Shown in pieces: positions 46,601 to 57,959 of a DNA stretch of 64,000 bases. A model generated the notes under the pieces. It saw nothing but the letters and a program-made list of their open reading frames with translations, searched no databases and was not told the origin of the DNA. Location: assembly GCA_008704415.1 (NCBI GenBank), contig VXIS01000192.1:27332-91331 (forward strand), in the 5' to 3' direction. The stretch comes from Sphaerosporella brunnea. Its lineage: Eukaryota; Ascomycota; Pezizomycetes; Pezizales; Pyronemataceae. Positions within the stretch are counted from its first letter, which is position 1; each line of letters begins with the position of its first letter. A program made the translations under genes and the position numbers.

Positions 46601-47135
46601 GGCGGGAACCAAGGCCGCGGCAGGGGATGCAGATGGTGACATCCGAATGAACGGCACTGTAGGGGATGTGATAAGTGTTTTGAGTCGCCAGGCACGCGAG
46701 GAGAACGGAACGACCCTCACATCACCCACCCAGTACGGATTCATTGAGACTCCAGAAGAGTTTGAGCAGTTGATGTCATGGTTTGACGTCCGAGGTGTGA
46801 GGGAGAAAAAGCTGAAAGCAACATTCGAGACTTTCAAAGACAAGATTGTGGAAGGAATGCACAGCCGTAAGAAATACCTGGCTGACTCTGTTGCTGCATT
46901 GGAAAACGAAGCTGGGAGTGGAAGGATGACCACCAGGGGGAAGACCTACTTCGACCCCAACGTCTGGCGATGCCTCAACTGGAAGAACGAGTCTGCCAGA
47001 GAGGAGAACGATCACACGCATTACAACCACCCCCAGCCCAGGAAGGCCGCTTCGAAAAAGAAGGAGCCGAAAGGTGTTCCTCTGAATCGGCAAGGCAAGC
47101 CTGTCAGTCGACAAGGGGAGCGCTACAATTTCTGA
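43661..47135 (+). CDS. ITC1: ISWI complex accessory subunit, Itc1/Acf1-like (WAC-DDT-WHIM)
   Basis: Partner of the ISW2 ATPase in nucleosome spacing and repression. Exons 43661–43663, 43729–43794, 43854–43912, 43962–43980, 44048–44113, 44166–44268, 44337–44353, 44405–45993 and 46049–47135, all GT-AG, give 1,002 residues. The first exon is just the ATG; joined to the next it reads M-VLYKRKPV, the conserved start of the WAC domain. The WAC domain runs to about residue 105 (VRKVQFSTVSRIDTL type sequence). The 44354–44404 intron was placed at the second AG so that VDQLHD-SFKSDFYPGE matches the family spacing, with a CTAAC branch site. A DDT-like segment lies near residue 405 (STWVFLNIYCEPFLLDSF). 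An acidic tract and a coiled-coil follow, and a WHIM3/D-TOX motif (FWNKYWWFERNGMPFGG) lies near 776. The C-terminus is basic. Confidence 0.92.
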
Positions 47136-47652
47136 CGGCATCTGTTTCTTCTGCACGTCTGTTTCTCCGCGGATTTCTGCTTTCTTTGCTCAACATCTGG
47201 GACATGTATTTTCTTTGGAATCATCGGCGCAAGGGTTGTATCGGATTCTCTTTGCATTGCGGAAGGCGGTCTTGATGGGATTACGTTGTTTGGGTGTGTT
47301 GTGTCGGATTGCAGTTGCAGTTGAGCCCTTCGTTTGTTTGGTTTTTTTGTACGGATGCTTACCTTTGATGGACTGCTTCGAGTTGTTGTTACGATGTACC
47401 ATAGAGAGAAAGAGGAGATATAAATGGGGTTTGCGGGCTGTTAGCGAGTAGACGGACTGTGGATACGTTTTTCTTTGTCGGCTGTATTTGGTCATATGTA
47501 CATCGCCAAGACATCGCCGATAAGAGTTGCAGGTAGTGAATATGCAATTAATTGGAAGAAAACACCCGTAGATTGACCACTGTGCGGTGTTTATAAACCG
47601 CTGCAAGTCCCTGCTGTCTGTCCTGCAGAGGGCATCGACGAGAACGTTAGAA
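47136..47652. other. Intergenic region between ITC1 and the NiCoT gene
   Basis: T-rich 3' flank of ITC1 and the promoter of the transporter gene, both genes reading rightward. No coding or RNA feature was recognised. Confidence 0.4.
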
Positions 47653-48937
47653 ATGGGACCGACATCTGCTTCACCAGCTCCTTCTAGCCCACTCCTCTTC
47701 GTCGGCAATGTGAAACGCGCGGCAGAGTGGTATCACGATAAGATACCGTACGTGCGGAAACTGCCTGCGGCGGTGGTGGCTATAATATTGGCGGTTGCAC
47801 TGGTCAATGCTATCGTGTGGGCTACGGTGGGGGTGGTATTGGTATCTGCTTCCTTCTTACAACAGTAGGAATCGAAGACTGATACCCGAATTTATAGCAT
47901 TTCACCTCTGCTTCCCTCCTCGGCACTGCAGTATTGGCCTACACCCTAGGGCTTCGACATGCGCTTGACGCTGACCACATCGCGGCCATAGACCTGATGA
48001 CGCGGCGGCTGATAGCGTCCGGGCAGAAACCAGTAGCTGTGGGGATGTTTTTTTCACTCGGGCACAGCACCATCGTCATCATCACCTCCATTGCTGTTGC
48101 GGCCACCTCTGCCGGGTTGGAAAAGCGCTTCGATGGGTTTAAGAGAGTGGGTGGCATCATTGGCACCAGCGTGTCGGCAGCGTTCTTGGTTATTTTGGGC
48201 GTTATCAACCTTGTGGTCGTTTGGAAGCTGGTTGGAAGGTTGAAGGCGGTGTTGAGAGGCGCTAGAGACACAGGGGATGTCATCGGTGAGGGATTGCAGG
48301 GCGGCGGATGCCTCATGGGTGTCTTTAGAGGCGCCTTCAGGATCGTCGATACAAGCTGGAAAATGTACCCGCTGGGTATACTTTGTAAACTTCCCACTTC
48401 CTCCCCAGGGACCGTTTAGTTATTGACGCCTCTGCTCTAGTCGGACTCGGCTTCGATACCTCCTCCGAGGTCGCCCTCCTGGGCATCGCAAGCATCCAAG
48501 CCGCGAGCGGCACCTCCATCTGGCTGATCCTGATCTTCCCGATCCTCTTCACAGCGGGGATGTGTCTCCTCGACACCGCCGACGGCGCGCTAATGTCAGC
48601 ACTATACCAAACACCTGAGTTCTCGCAGGATCCGGTCGCGGTGCTGTATTACAGCATTGTGTTGACGGCGATCACGGTGGTTGTCGCTGTGGTTATCGGC
48701 ACCATCCAGGTGCTCAGCTTGATCCTCAATACCGCCGCCCCGACTGGAAGGTTTTGGGATGGCGTGGAAAAGGCCGGTGAGTGGTATGAGGTTATTGGGG
48801 GCGCTATTGCCGGCTTGTTTGTGGTTGGCGCAGTGGGGAGCGTGTTGGCTTATAGACCGTGGCGGAGGAGGGCCGAGGAGAGGGCGAAGAGGTGGAGGGA
48901 GAGGCAGGTTGATAGCCGGGCGGAGGAGAGCTGTTAG
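47653..48937 (+). CDS. High-affinity nickel/cobalt transporter (NiCoT family)
   Basis: Membrane permease importing Ni2+ and/or Co2+, for example for urease. Exons 47653–47841, 47898–48384 and 48441–48937 (GT-AG, in frame) give 390 residues, typical for the family. The signature LGLRHALDADHIAAID (HX4DH motif) falls just after the first intron. Further family blocks are GMFFSLGHSTIV, MYPLGILFGLGFDTSSEVALL (split by intron 2) and FTAGMCLLDTADGALM. About eight hydrophobic segments are visible. Residues 1–30 are hydrophilic and the C-terminus is Arg/Glu-rich. ATG 47653 is chosen over upstream non-ATG readings because it begins a normal cytosolic N-terminus. S. pombe Nic1 is a known fungal relative. 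Confidence 0.93.
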
Positions 48938-49298
48938 ATATAAGTCTAGGTGTGAGGGAATACGACAGCTATAGCCGGTGACATCGTCAACTATAGTATG
49001 TACTTGTTTCGGGCTGTGTCAATAGTTTCGTTCCATATGCGAGTGATATGGCGTGAGGGGCAGTTGTGTTCGTTTGCATCGATATGGGCGGTTTCTTCGT
49101 AAGGCGCTACTGGTGTGCTCTGTTATGTTAGTCACGTGCTAGAACACCCATCGCCTTGAAGCTGCGACTCAAACTCTAACTACTCTAACCACGCGCAACA
49201 TCGTTCCTAACTTGCTCAAACTTCTTGCGCGCCCTGAATAGCATCAACAGCACGGCAAATTCATCCTTTCCCTCCCTCCCCCCACGCGACCGTAGCAA
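48938..49298. other. Intergenic region between the NiCoT gene and TOA2
   Basis: About 360 bp with the transporter 3' flank and the TOA2 promoter. A C-rich leader lies just before the TOA2 ATG. Nothing else was seen. Confidence 0.4.
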
Positions 49299-49823
49299 AT
49301 GGCGACCGCACAGAACCCCTATTACGAGCTCTACAGGCGATCGTCGTATGTGCACCCATGCTCATGCGCTTGCCGTGCGAGGGAAATAGCAGCAGCAGTT
49401 GCTGATAAGGAAATCAACAACAAAAATCCAGCATCGGCATGGCACTCACAGATGCGCTGGACGATCTCATAAGCGAAGGCCGCATTGCGCCGCAGCTCGC
49501 CATGAAAATACTGAGCAACTTCGACCGGCACGTCACCGAGGTGTTGGCCGAGAAGGTCAAGGCAAACCTGACGTTCAAGGTGAGGAAAGATATCTCTCTC
49601 CGTCGGCGGCGGCTGCTACCCAGTGCGACATCGGGTTTTTTACATGTCACGCATGTGTTCACAGGGTAGCCTCGATACCTACCGCTTCTGCGATGAGGTC
49701 TGGACCTTCTTGATCAAGAACGTCACGTTCAAGTTTCAGCAGCAGGGTGGCCACCCACCCAGTGTCCACACCGACAAGATCAAAATCGTTTCATGCAACT
49801 CGAAACGGCCAGGCGAGGCTTAG
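49299..49823 (+). CDS. TOA2: Transcription factor IIA gamma (small) subunit
   Basis: Small subunit of TFIIA, which stabilises TBP on TATA DNA. Exons 49299–49345, 49432–49579 and 49665–49823, GT-AG, give 117 residues, the usual size. The sequence is highly family-like throughout: [22 protein letters not shown], then a four-helix region, [28 protein letters not shown], and the beta-barrel end [14 protein letters not shown]. It converges with TIP41. Confidence 0.97.
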
Positions 49824-50131
49824 GCAGCCCCAATTGTGGCATCGTCGACGATGCACAAGGCCCGGATCAAGCGGGAGAGCTTTGATTAATGCCCACTATG
49901 AAACATGATTTGGTGTTCAGTTTTCGATGATGATGAGGGAGTGTTGATGTTGTCCTGGAAGTATAGATGGACGATGTCTCCTACTTTTTTTCTTTCTTTT
50001 TTCTATCACGCTTCATCATGTTTTGCGGATGGTAGCATGTAATACGCTGCAATTCACAGCAAGCTCCGCATAGGTACAAAGCCCTTCCACAAACAACGCC
50101 CAAACTCCTCAAGAACCGAATCAAGCAAGAT
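49824..50131. other. Convergent 3' flanks of TOA2 and TIP41
   Basis: About 310 bp between two facing stop codons, with a T-rich tract (49985–50000). Presumably both transcripts end here. No gene was seen. Confidence 0.4.
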
Positions 50132-50998
50132 CTAGGCATTCATCGTGATCGTAGCCTTCTCTCTGGTGGTTTCTATGATCGGCAGTAGCTCTACCAACTC
50201 ATTCGGATCCCGCATAAGGCTCGGTATGTCGTCTTGCGGGTACATTGCCAATTTCTACCGCCTTCCATTAGCACCATTCCACCACCACCCACAGGGGTAG
50301 AAACATGCCTTTTTGACGTCCTCATACTTCGACTCGCGGCTCACATATTCCCTGACGCACTCCCCCGTGGCGAACTCCACGAAGCACCTCGTATCCCGAA
50401 TTCTCACCACGACCCCATCAAGCCTCAAAAAGAATCGCTGCAGCACCAACAGCCTCTCCGGCATGACCCTGATCTTGACGCTGAGCATAGCGATCCCGTT
50501 ATCCGCCAGCTCGTCCTCGTAAAGAACCACATCATCAAACAGCAGTATCGGATCCGGCCGTCTCAATTTCTCGTATGGGATGCTGGCATCCGAACTCTCC
50601 TTCAGCTCCCCACCGGAAACCCGCCCCTTCCACTCCGTGGAATAGCTCCAATCGAACGGCCTGACGACATCCCTGATCTCCTCCGAGACCTTCTCGCGCA
50701 TGCGTTGCCACTCATCCGAGTATGCAACCTTCAGCATGCCCTGAGCACCGGTCTTGTCCACCACGTCCAGCGCGTCGAACGCGTTGAATTCGATCGCGAA
50801 TCCGGACGCCGCGTGCGAAACCCGCACGCTGTTGTTGCCAAATATCATTTCCGGCGGCGTGATCCCGAGCGCAGATGTCATGGCTTCTATTTCCGCGCTG
50901 TTGCAGATTGGGTACTTGTGCGTTTCGACCTTCCACCCGCTCTGGGTGTGTATTTTGCCTGCATCTCGCACGGTCGTAGGGGCAACGAAACTGGTCAT
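50132..50998 (-). CDS. TIP41: TIP41-like regulator of PP2A-type phosphatases
   Basis: Binds Tap42/PP2A-family catalytic subunits in TOR signalling. Exons, minus strand: 50998–50309 and 50254–50132, giving 270 residues. Family blocks include FGNNSVRVSHAASGFAIEFNAFDALD, then FDWSYSTEWKG, then DPILLFDDVVLYEDELADNG and MPERLLVLQRFFLRLDGVVVRIRDTR. The frame after VKK only continues into the conserved-looking tail (LAMYPQDDIPSLMRDPN) if the 54-bp intron 50255–50308 uses a GC donor (AAG|GCATGT) with a GGTAG acceptor and a GCTAAT branch site; GT donors nearby would create stops. Without that splice the protein would end in a Trp/Gly-rich read-through of 17 residues. Confidence 0.92.
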
Positions 50999-51517
50999 GG
51001 CTGTGTTTTTGCGGCGCGGGAAACAGACGGCGAAGACAAAGTTTGGGACGAGGCTGGTTTTGATACTGAGGTTTAGTTGGAGACGTGCGGATTCGCGGGT
51101 TAGTTGCCGGTAGCTTCACGAACGACCCCACCAAACGCGGGGTTAGCGCCCACCAATAGTCACATGTTTGCATCATTGTTCATTCGTGTTATTTACAAAA
51201 GATGAAAAATCTGTTTACAAGAGGGCAAAGGGGAAAAAGTACATGGTATCTGAATAACCCGCAAAAGCAAAATCCACAGCTGACCCGTTTAAAGCATGCC
51301 ATAAAAAACACCCCACACAGAAAAAAAGAGACGCTGAAGTGTTTTTACAGCGATTGAAGAAAGAACATGTACAAAGTCATTTCGTTGATGGTACAGAAAG
51401 ACGTGATAATAATGGTAATAAGTGTTTGAACCCCGAACTCCTGACCGTGCCGAAAAAAGATGATCAAAATGCCCCATCCTGATGCGAAAGACGATGAACG
51501 AGAATGAAATAAATTAT
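50999..51517. other. Region between SET9 and TIP41
   Basis: SET9 3' flank and TIP41 promoter, both genes on the minus strand. A/T-rich with no recognised coding content. Confidence 0.4.
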
Positions 51518-53803
51518 TTACCGCTTGACCTTCTTTGCCGGCGGTTGGTGTTGGTGTTGCTGCTGCTGCGCAGCTCTCGCTTCGGCCAGTCGCTTCTGCT
51601 CCTTCCTGTGTTCACTGGCAGTGATGTACCGTTGAACCATGCGGTGATCTTCAATCTGCTCCTGAGGGGTGGTCAGTACCGTCGCTTCGGAAAACAGGGG
51701 GTGTGTAATGCACGCACCTCCGAGTCACCCTTCCTCTTCATCGTCTTGGGCCAAATAAGTCCGTAGATTTTGCTGTGCCTCTCGCATCTGCGACAGCTCC
51801 TTGGGACATACCAACGGTCGTTGTGTATGAAATCCTCCTTGCAGTCCATGCACGTGCATTTGATGCAGTCAGAGTCATAAAAGTTGATATAATCTCCAGG
51901 CACGCGCTTGCGGACAGGCTCAGTATACAGCGGCGGCGGAATTGTGGTTGATTTGCGTGGTCGGTTGGGCGCCTCATTGCTGCGCTGTCGCTTTTTCTGT
52001 CCTGATTCAGATACAGGCTCCTGCGCCACTGGGCTTGCTTTATCAAGGGTCTGGTTAAGGCGAGCCAGCTCTGAGTCGGAGATATCGGATAGCTCGGAAT
52101 CCTCGTCTGCCGTGGTACTAGTGGAAGGCTTGTGGGCGGTAGCGGAACGGTCCATTTCCATAGTTTTCGCACTCTCTGGAATTGAAGCCTGAACGGCCGC
52201 GGTGGTTGGAGTGGTATTGAAAGCAGATGCATTTGATTGCGAACTTCTGAAACTACCCGGGAACGCCCCAGAAGATTCAAACGAATTACTCTCTGCAAGC
52301 GATCTCTCAGCAATGCTTGAGTTTACCCCGTATGAGAGCGCCCGTGACGGTGGTATATTACCATAACTTCGTGGACTAGTTGTGTGCGGACTGAACGTCG
52401 ATTTGATGAAGCCGGGCGATTGCGACATAAAAAGCAACGTTTCGGCAACAACCGTCTCCGCTGCATCTGGGTCAACAAGTTTGAGTGGTGCCGGGACTGG
52501 GGTCCCATTATTTGTTGTAGTGGGAGTAGGAGGGATATGGACGGGTGTCGGTGGCTTTGATTCCAGTTTGACTGAAGCGACGGCGGTCTTCAATGCCTTA
52601 GGATCTTCAGACGATGCTCTGTCGCTGTATGGCGGTGTCAGGACATCCTCCTTCTCAGCCTCCTTCTCAGGCTTACGCCTAGACTTCTTCTCCGGTGGCG
52701 GAGGGAGCTCCGAGGTATTGTCACTCTTCCGCTTTGACCTTGTCCTGCGCATATCAGGAGCACTGGGGGCATCCCCCATATCGACACTGCTCACATCTTC
52801 ATCCACATCTTCCTTCACAGCAGGCGCCCACCCATTCCGGACCTCCAACTCGCACGTACGGCATAAACACTCGCAGTTGTTCTCCCCAAAGTAGTCATCG
52901 GCATAGGACACGGTAATTTCCTCTCCAACCTCGATATCCCTGAGCACTAGGAGATGAATCTGGTCCTTGTTGGTCGTGATAAATCTTGCGTTGGGTTGAC
53001 AATCATGGTTGACGAATCTGGCCGGGCCCAAGAGCAGGCTCATACCTCCCACCCGCGACGAGTAAATAATGCTGAAATCGGTCTTTCCCTGTGTGTACGC
53101 CTCCTCCTCTTCGTCAGACATCTTTACCATCGCTCCGGTCAAGTACTTTATTGTGTCACCCTGGCGCAGCAGTTTTCGTGCCAGGACACACGCCTCGGGT
53201 CTGGTCAGGTTGTAGCGATTCGTAGCCGACACTTCGAACGGGGAATCGGAGAGGTAAATCGAGAGGTAGCGGCGGGCATGTCTGTAGAGAACGAGAGTTT
53301 AACAACCACGGGTACGATTGGCGGACGGGCACCCGCTTCGACATACTTGATAAAATCTTGCTTTAGATTCTCGTTCTTCGAGATCTTGCTAAGGTAGTTC
53401 CTAATGCCCGCTAACCTGCGTGGGCAATCAGCTAAGGAGTGTCTCAGTTAAGGGGGCAAGCGAAGGAAATGTGCTCCGTACTCAAGGAATTGCTGCAAGG
53501 AGGTGGAGATGCTCTTGTTCTTGACCAAATCGTTCACAATGATCTTTGTCACCGCATCAGTCTTGACACCGCGATTCGGATGATATGTATGCTTCATCTT
53601 GCGGATCGTCGTCCAGTAATAGACCTAGCGCGCCGAAGATCCCTTTGAGTTAGCCAGGTACGCGCAATAACCGCAGAAAAATCGCTGGCTGAGTGATTGA
53701 ATGGACGTGTCCAACATACACGATCGACCAGAGAGTCCGTCAACAAATCGTCGAATTCGGCCAGCTGACCAAGGGTCAGCTGGTATCGTTCCGGAGTGGG
53801 CAT
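51518..53803 (-). CDS. SET9: Histone H4-K20 methyltransferase (Suv4-20/Set9)
   Basis: Methylates Lys20 of histone H4 in chromatin, linked to DNA damage checkpoint signalling in S. pombe. Exons, minus strand: 53803–53720, 53624–53482, 53415–53347, 53281–51718 and 51661–51518, all GT-AG and in frame, give 667 residues. The N-terminal helical part (TPERYQLTLGQLAEFDDLLTDSLVDRV … FLELAGIRNYLSKI) is typical of the KMT5 group. The SET core shows HARRYLSIYLSDSPFEV, GPARFVNHDCQPNARF (SAM pocket, ~residues 186–200) and GEEITVSYADDYFGENNCECLC with Cys-rich zinc binding. The long tail is Ser/Pro-rich and disordered. A later cluster (DCIKCTCMDCKEDFIH … SCRRCERH) looks like a second zinc-binding module. 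The last exon is short and Gln/Lys-rich. Confidence 0.95.
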
Positions 53804-54570
53804 TGGCGTCGTCGTCGTCGTCTTCGGCTTTCTTCGAGACTGTAGCAGTGCGATGGCGAAGAGAAGGGGAAGGGCGGCGGCGTAGGCGCCACGGTTATGG
53901 GCGGTGCCGGGGGAGTAGAGGTTGCGTCGAGGACAGGCGGGGGAAGGTGGAGGTTCCGGATCAAATGGAAGGAGAGGGGATCATGATTTAGAAAAACAGA
54001 GGGCTGGAGAAGAGGAAGGAGAGAAAGGGAAAGAGGAGAGGAAGAGAGAGTGGAGGGTTGGGGGGAGGGGAGGCTGCGGGCGCCGAGGGGGGGGGTCTTT
54101 AAGCAACTGCATGCTGCATGGTAAGTCAAGTTCGGGGGGTCGGGGGTGTGGTGGTGCTTCTCACTTTCTTTTTGGGGGTGTGGCATATGCAGTATGTAGT
54201 TAGCACAGCAGCAGTCATTTTCTTTTCCGCCAAAGGCAACCAGACCAAACCAAAAAGAAAAGAAAACAGAAAAAGCGTTGCCGCCAGCTAGGTTGCATCG
54301 GGAATAATAATACTGGGCCTTTTTCCCCGTTATTTTTACTGTTATCGAATTTGCCGTCAACCGTCCGTCTCAAGTGCCTGCTGTGTTACCCGAGTTTTTA
54401 TATTTTCTAATTATTCACCAGTCGTTTCTTTGTCCCCGAACAGTCAACCAGGCCCGCCGAAACCGCATCTTCCCCGCCCCAGACGGGACGACATACCAGT
54501 CTTTTAGCCTCTTACCAGCCGCATTCACATCACCCCCCCCCCCCCCCAACCCTCAGGAAAGCTCGCAACC
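53804..54570. promoter_or_regulatory. Divergent promoter region of SET9 and uL14m
   Basis: About 770 bp between diverging start codons. The SET9 side has purine/pyrimidine asymmetry (a G/A-rich run about 53990–54110); the uL14m side ends in a C tract (54533–54548). No gene was recognised. Confidence 0.5.
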
Positions 54571-55135
54571 ATGATTCAATTGAAGGCACGCCTCTCGTCT
54601 CAGCACTCTCTGCGGTTTCTTGCCTAACAGATTTCGCAGTCTATGCTCAACTGCATCGACAACTCCGGTGCCGCCGTGGTCGAGTGCGTCAAAGTTCTCA
54701 AGATGAAGCGCGCCGCCAAAGTTGGTGCGTGAAGCCTGTTTGCGCCGGTTCATTCTTCCCGTGCTAAATGTCTGGACGTGCAGGCGACCGAATCGTGGTG
54801 GTAGTTCAGAAGCAGCGAGCTCTCGGTTCCGAACTCTCCGGCAGCGCCGCGGCTGCTCAGAAGGTTCGCCGCGGTGACATCTCTCACGCCGTGGTTGTGC
54901 GGACCAAGAAGAAGTACGGACGTCCCGATGGCAGCTATGTCAGGTTCGACGACAACGCTTGTGTCTTGATCAACAAGGCTGGAGATCCCATGGGAACGAG
55001 ATTGAACGGTATAGAGGTGGTTGTGGAGGGCGTGGTGGATGATGATGGACTGACGTGTGTTTAGGTGCTGTTGCGCAAGAATTGCGCGGAAAGCAGTGGT
55101 CAAAGATCTTGTCACTGGCACCAGCGCATGTGTAG
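54571..55135 (+). CDS. Mitochondrial ribosomal protein uL14m
   Basis: Large-subunit mitoribosomal protein (yeast Mrpl38 equivalent). Exons 54571–54585, 54640–54724, 54784–55008 and 55065–55135 give 131 residues. The joined start [16 protein letters not shown] matches the family only if intron 1 (54 bp) uses a GC donor (AAG|GCACGC) and the acceptor at 54639; I see no in-frame GT alternative. Conserved blocks follow: [48 protein letters not shown] and [10 protein letters not shown]. The mitochondrial rather than cytosolic form is indicated by the short N-terminus and Mrpl38-like spacing. Confidence 0.93.
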
Positions 55136-55447
55136 GGATAGAAGCGCTTTGTATACGAGGTGTTTTAGCGATTTTTTTTTTCCAATATCCGTGCGAGGGC
55201 TATTGAAACTGCCATGGAGCAGAAATGGGATGGCAACGTCGAATTTATGCCCAGTTGAACTCTGACGGGAGACTGCGTGTTTGAAAGGATTTATGTATCA
55301 CGCAAACGCACATAATCAATACATACGGCTATCTCACAGCACAATACCTACCACAACAGTGTGTAGCGCCCAGTGTAAATTATCAAGTAAGAAAAGCAAA
55401 TATCAAAAACAATCGAACGCCAGTATCCCAAACACAATGTGTGCGCC
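55136..55447. other. Convergent 3' flanks of uL14m and RPB9
   Basis: About 310 bp between facing stop codons, A/T-rich, with a run of T near 55171–55180. No gene was seen. Confidence 0.4.
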
Positions 55448-56009
55448 TTAATGGTGAACGTTTCCGCAACTGATGCAAACGTAAAACAAAGACTGTAGAA
55501 GATCAATATATCCCGATCTCAGAAAAACTAAGACAAACAAGGGTGCCCACCATCTTGGTGTCTTCGGTTCTCTGCTGACTCTGGAAGAACACACTCTCGG
55601 TCTCTCCGCACTTCGGGCAAGCCTTGAACGCCTTGGGCAACTGCAAAGCACCCGAATGCATGAGTCGCGACCGCGGCAATACGGGTCCATACAGATTCAC
55701 TTACAGTAGGATCGCTACCAATGTCAGTGGTGACACCGGCGGTCTCTCCCGCGTTGCTGGAAAGGTTGTTGCGGAACACGCAGTAGTTGTTCGCCGGCTC
55801 GGTGTTGCGGCAGGTACGGCAGCGGTACATCAAAACGCGCTGGACGCGGTCCTCGTGCGGGTAGAGCATGTTTGAGCTGTTCCGTTGTCAGCGGCAAACA
55901 GCTGAACACCGGGAAGCGTCGAGTACCATTCGCGGCAGAAGCGGAAAGCGACCTTCTCGCGAGAAGAGCGCTGCTCGTCGGGAGCTGGGGAGCCGACGTC
56001 GGACGACAT
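55448..56009 (-). CDS. RPB9: RNA polymerase II subunit Rpb9
   Basis: Small zinc-ribbon subunit important for start-site choice and fidelity. Exons, minus strand: 56009–55927, 55876–55705, 55640–55551 and 55492–55448, GT-AG, give 129 residues. The first zinc ribbon reads FCRECSNMLYP … YRCRTCRN, then the conserved ETAGVTTDIGSDPT-LPKAF, then the second ribbon [34 protein letters not shown]. All eight zinc-binding Cys are present. Intron 1 splits a zinc-ligand Cys codon. It lies divergent to the bL12m gene across 267 bp. Confidence 0.96.
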
Positions 56010-56276
56010 TGTGGAGGATACTTGATGCGTTGGGAATGATCGAGGGATGGTTGTCGAGTTCAGTGAAAGCTGCTGTGATCCGTGTGAAGACGCGACACGC
56101 GTTTAGGCCCAATGACTAAGCACGGGTTTCTTCGCGCAAAAAAAGATGGCTTGGCAACAATTCGAAAAAAGATAGCAGAGCGGGACCAACGAAAGCAATT
56201 CACCGTCCAGTCTTTAGACCCTCTCAATCCGGCTCACCCCCACCTTCTCTTGCGGCCCCGCCTCACAGATACAACA
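56010..56276. promoter_or_regulatory. Short divergent promoter of RPB9 and bL12m
   Basis: 267 bp between diverging ATGs serves both genes. No TATA box was recognised; the bL12m side is C-rich. Confidence 0.6.
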
Positions 56277-56869
56277 ATGGCTCTCGCTTCAAGATGCTGC
56301 GCCCGTCTAGTGGCCACCCGGTCTTCGTCCCCCGTCGTCCGTTCCGCCGCCGCACTCCCGAGACGGTGGAACTCCACGGTCACCGCTACCGACCCCAAGA
56401 TCACTGCCATTGTTGACCAGATCTCGGGATTGACTTTGCTGCAGACCGCTGAGTTGGTCTCCTCGCTCAAGGTACAGATTTCCCCTGAGTTGTTCCGGCT
56501 GCACATAGAAGGGGCAGAAGTTGATCTTTACCCCGGCAGACCCGCCTGAACATTCCCGACATGGCGCTGCAGTCCTTTGCTGCCGCCCCGACTGCCGCCC
56601 CTGGCGCCGGCACCCCCGTCGCTGAGGAGCCCGAGGAGGAAGTTGTCCAGGAGAAGACCATGTTCAACGTCAAGCTCTCCAGCTTCGAGGCTTCGGCAAA
56701 GCCTAAGATCATCAAGGAGGTCAAGTCCTTGCTCGGATTGTCGCTGGTGGACTCCAAGAAGTTCGTCGAGTCGGCGCCGAAGATTCTGAAGGAGGGCTTG
56801 TCGAAGGAGGAGGCCGAAAAGATCCAGAAGACGCTACAGGACCTCGGCGCAAAGATCGAGCTGGAGTAA
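56277..56869 (+). CDS. Mitochondrial ribosomal protein bL12m
   Basis: L7/L12 stalk protein of the mitoribosome that recruits translation factors. Exons 56277–56471 and 56540–56869 give 174 residues. Residues 1–36 (Ala/Arg/Ser-rich, no acids before residue 40) are a mitochondrial presequence. The dimerisation helix segment (IVDQISGLTLLQTAELVSSLK) is followed by an Ala/Pro hinge, and then the C-terminal domain EKTMFNVKLSSFEASAKPKIIKEVKSLLGLSLVDSKKFVESAP … LKEGLSKEEAEKIQKTLQDLGAKIELE is canonical. Confidence 0.95.
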
Positions 56870-57050
56870 AGGGGTTGCTGAGTGCGCGGCAGATGGCGGT
56901 AAGATTGAATGGGTCAATGTGTATTTGATAGGAACGAATATGTACATCTAGATCACACATTATCATGCATGCACCAGAGCTGTATTGTGCAAGTCATTAT
57001 TTGCAGATTTGTTTCCCACAGCATGAAACACTATAATGTATTACACATCT

Positions 57051-57959
57051 CTAGACGACCGAGGATGCCAATATCTCGTTCTCTTCTCTCATTATTTCAA
57101 AGTCGTCGGAGTTGAGGTCGCTAGCCTCTTCCCAGGCCTTTTCAAATTCAGGATCCTCGGCCTCAAACTGCGGTGCCGGGATCTGCCAGATGTTTTCGCG
57201 AAGCCTCTTATGCTGTAGTGAAAAGTCAGGATTGGAGCCGCGCAACGGGGTAGGTGGGGGAGAGCAGAAGTGCATACCCTTTCGCGATCTTCCTCCATGC
57301 GTTGCTGGATAATAGAGTCTGAGAGTAACCGCTTCTTCCGCGGCTCTCCCTCCTCATCCTCCTCTCCCCCCGACACCGTATCATCCGAGGACTCGCCGAC
57401 AGCCTTATGTGCCGCCTCCCTCTCAGCCAGAATTTCTGTCATCTCCTTCAATGTTTTCCTATCCACAATGCCCTTGCGATTCAAGCTCTGAAGGACCTAT
57501 TCTCGTGCATCAACATGCAGCTGTCACTCGGGGACGCCCAGTTAGGCAACGCACCTTCTTAACAGTTTCGGCGTTTGCCGCGCCTTCGGGGTTATTAGGC
57601 GCAACTGCATCCACGATAAGCTGCAAATTATGCTGGATCATCTTGACATACGAGCGATAGTCGGCCTTGAGCGATTGTTCACATAACGTCTCTATGAAAT
57701 AGAGGATGTTGACACGGACATTCATGGAGCAGTCCTTCTGTTGGTTCCGTGTCAGCCCTCTTTCTGCTTCAATAGGGAAGTGTAAGTGGTGTACCGACTG
57801 CAGCTGCTCCACGATAACACTGAACAGATCCTCGTCGACATCGCGGTTTTTGAGCGCAAACTGTGCCGCTTGCTTCGCTGCGACGGCAGAAGCGGTGAGC
57901 CGTGATAGTAAGTTGGTGAAGTGGAGGCGACACTGGAATGCGTCCATTGTCATAGGCAT
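57051..57959 (-). CDS. CTK3: CTD kinase subunit gamma (Ctk3-like, CID domain)
   Basis: Third subunit of the CTDK-I kinase that phosphorylates the RNA polymerase II CTD. Exons, minus strand: 57959–57795, 57737–57555, 57496–57278 and 57212–57051, GT-AG, give 242 residues. Residues ~5–140 look like the CID helical domain (MDAFQCRLHFTNLLSRLTASAVAAKQAAQFALKNRD, NVRVNILYFIETLCE, IVDAVAPNNPEGAANAETVKKVLQSL). The C-terminal part is acidic then coiled (RLRENIWQIPAPQFEAEDPEFEKAWEEASDLNSDDFEI). ATG 57959 is the first Met; the family start MDxF suggests Met at 57947 is equally possible. Confidence 0.88.
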
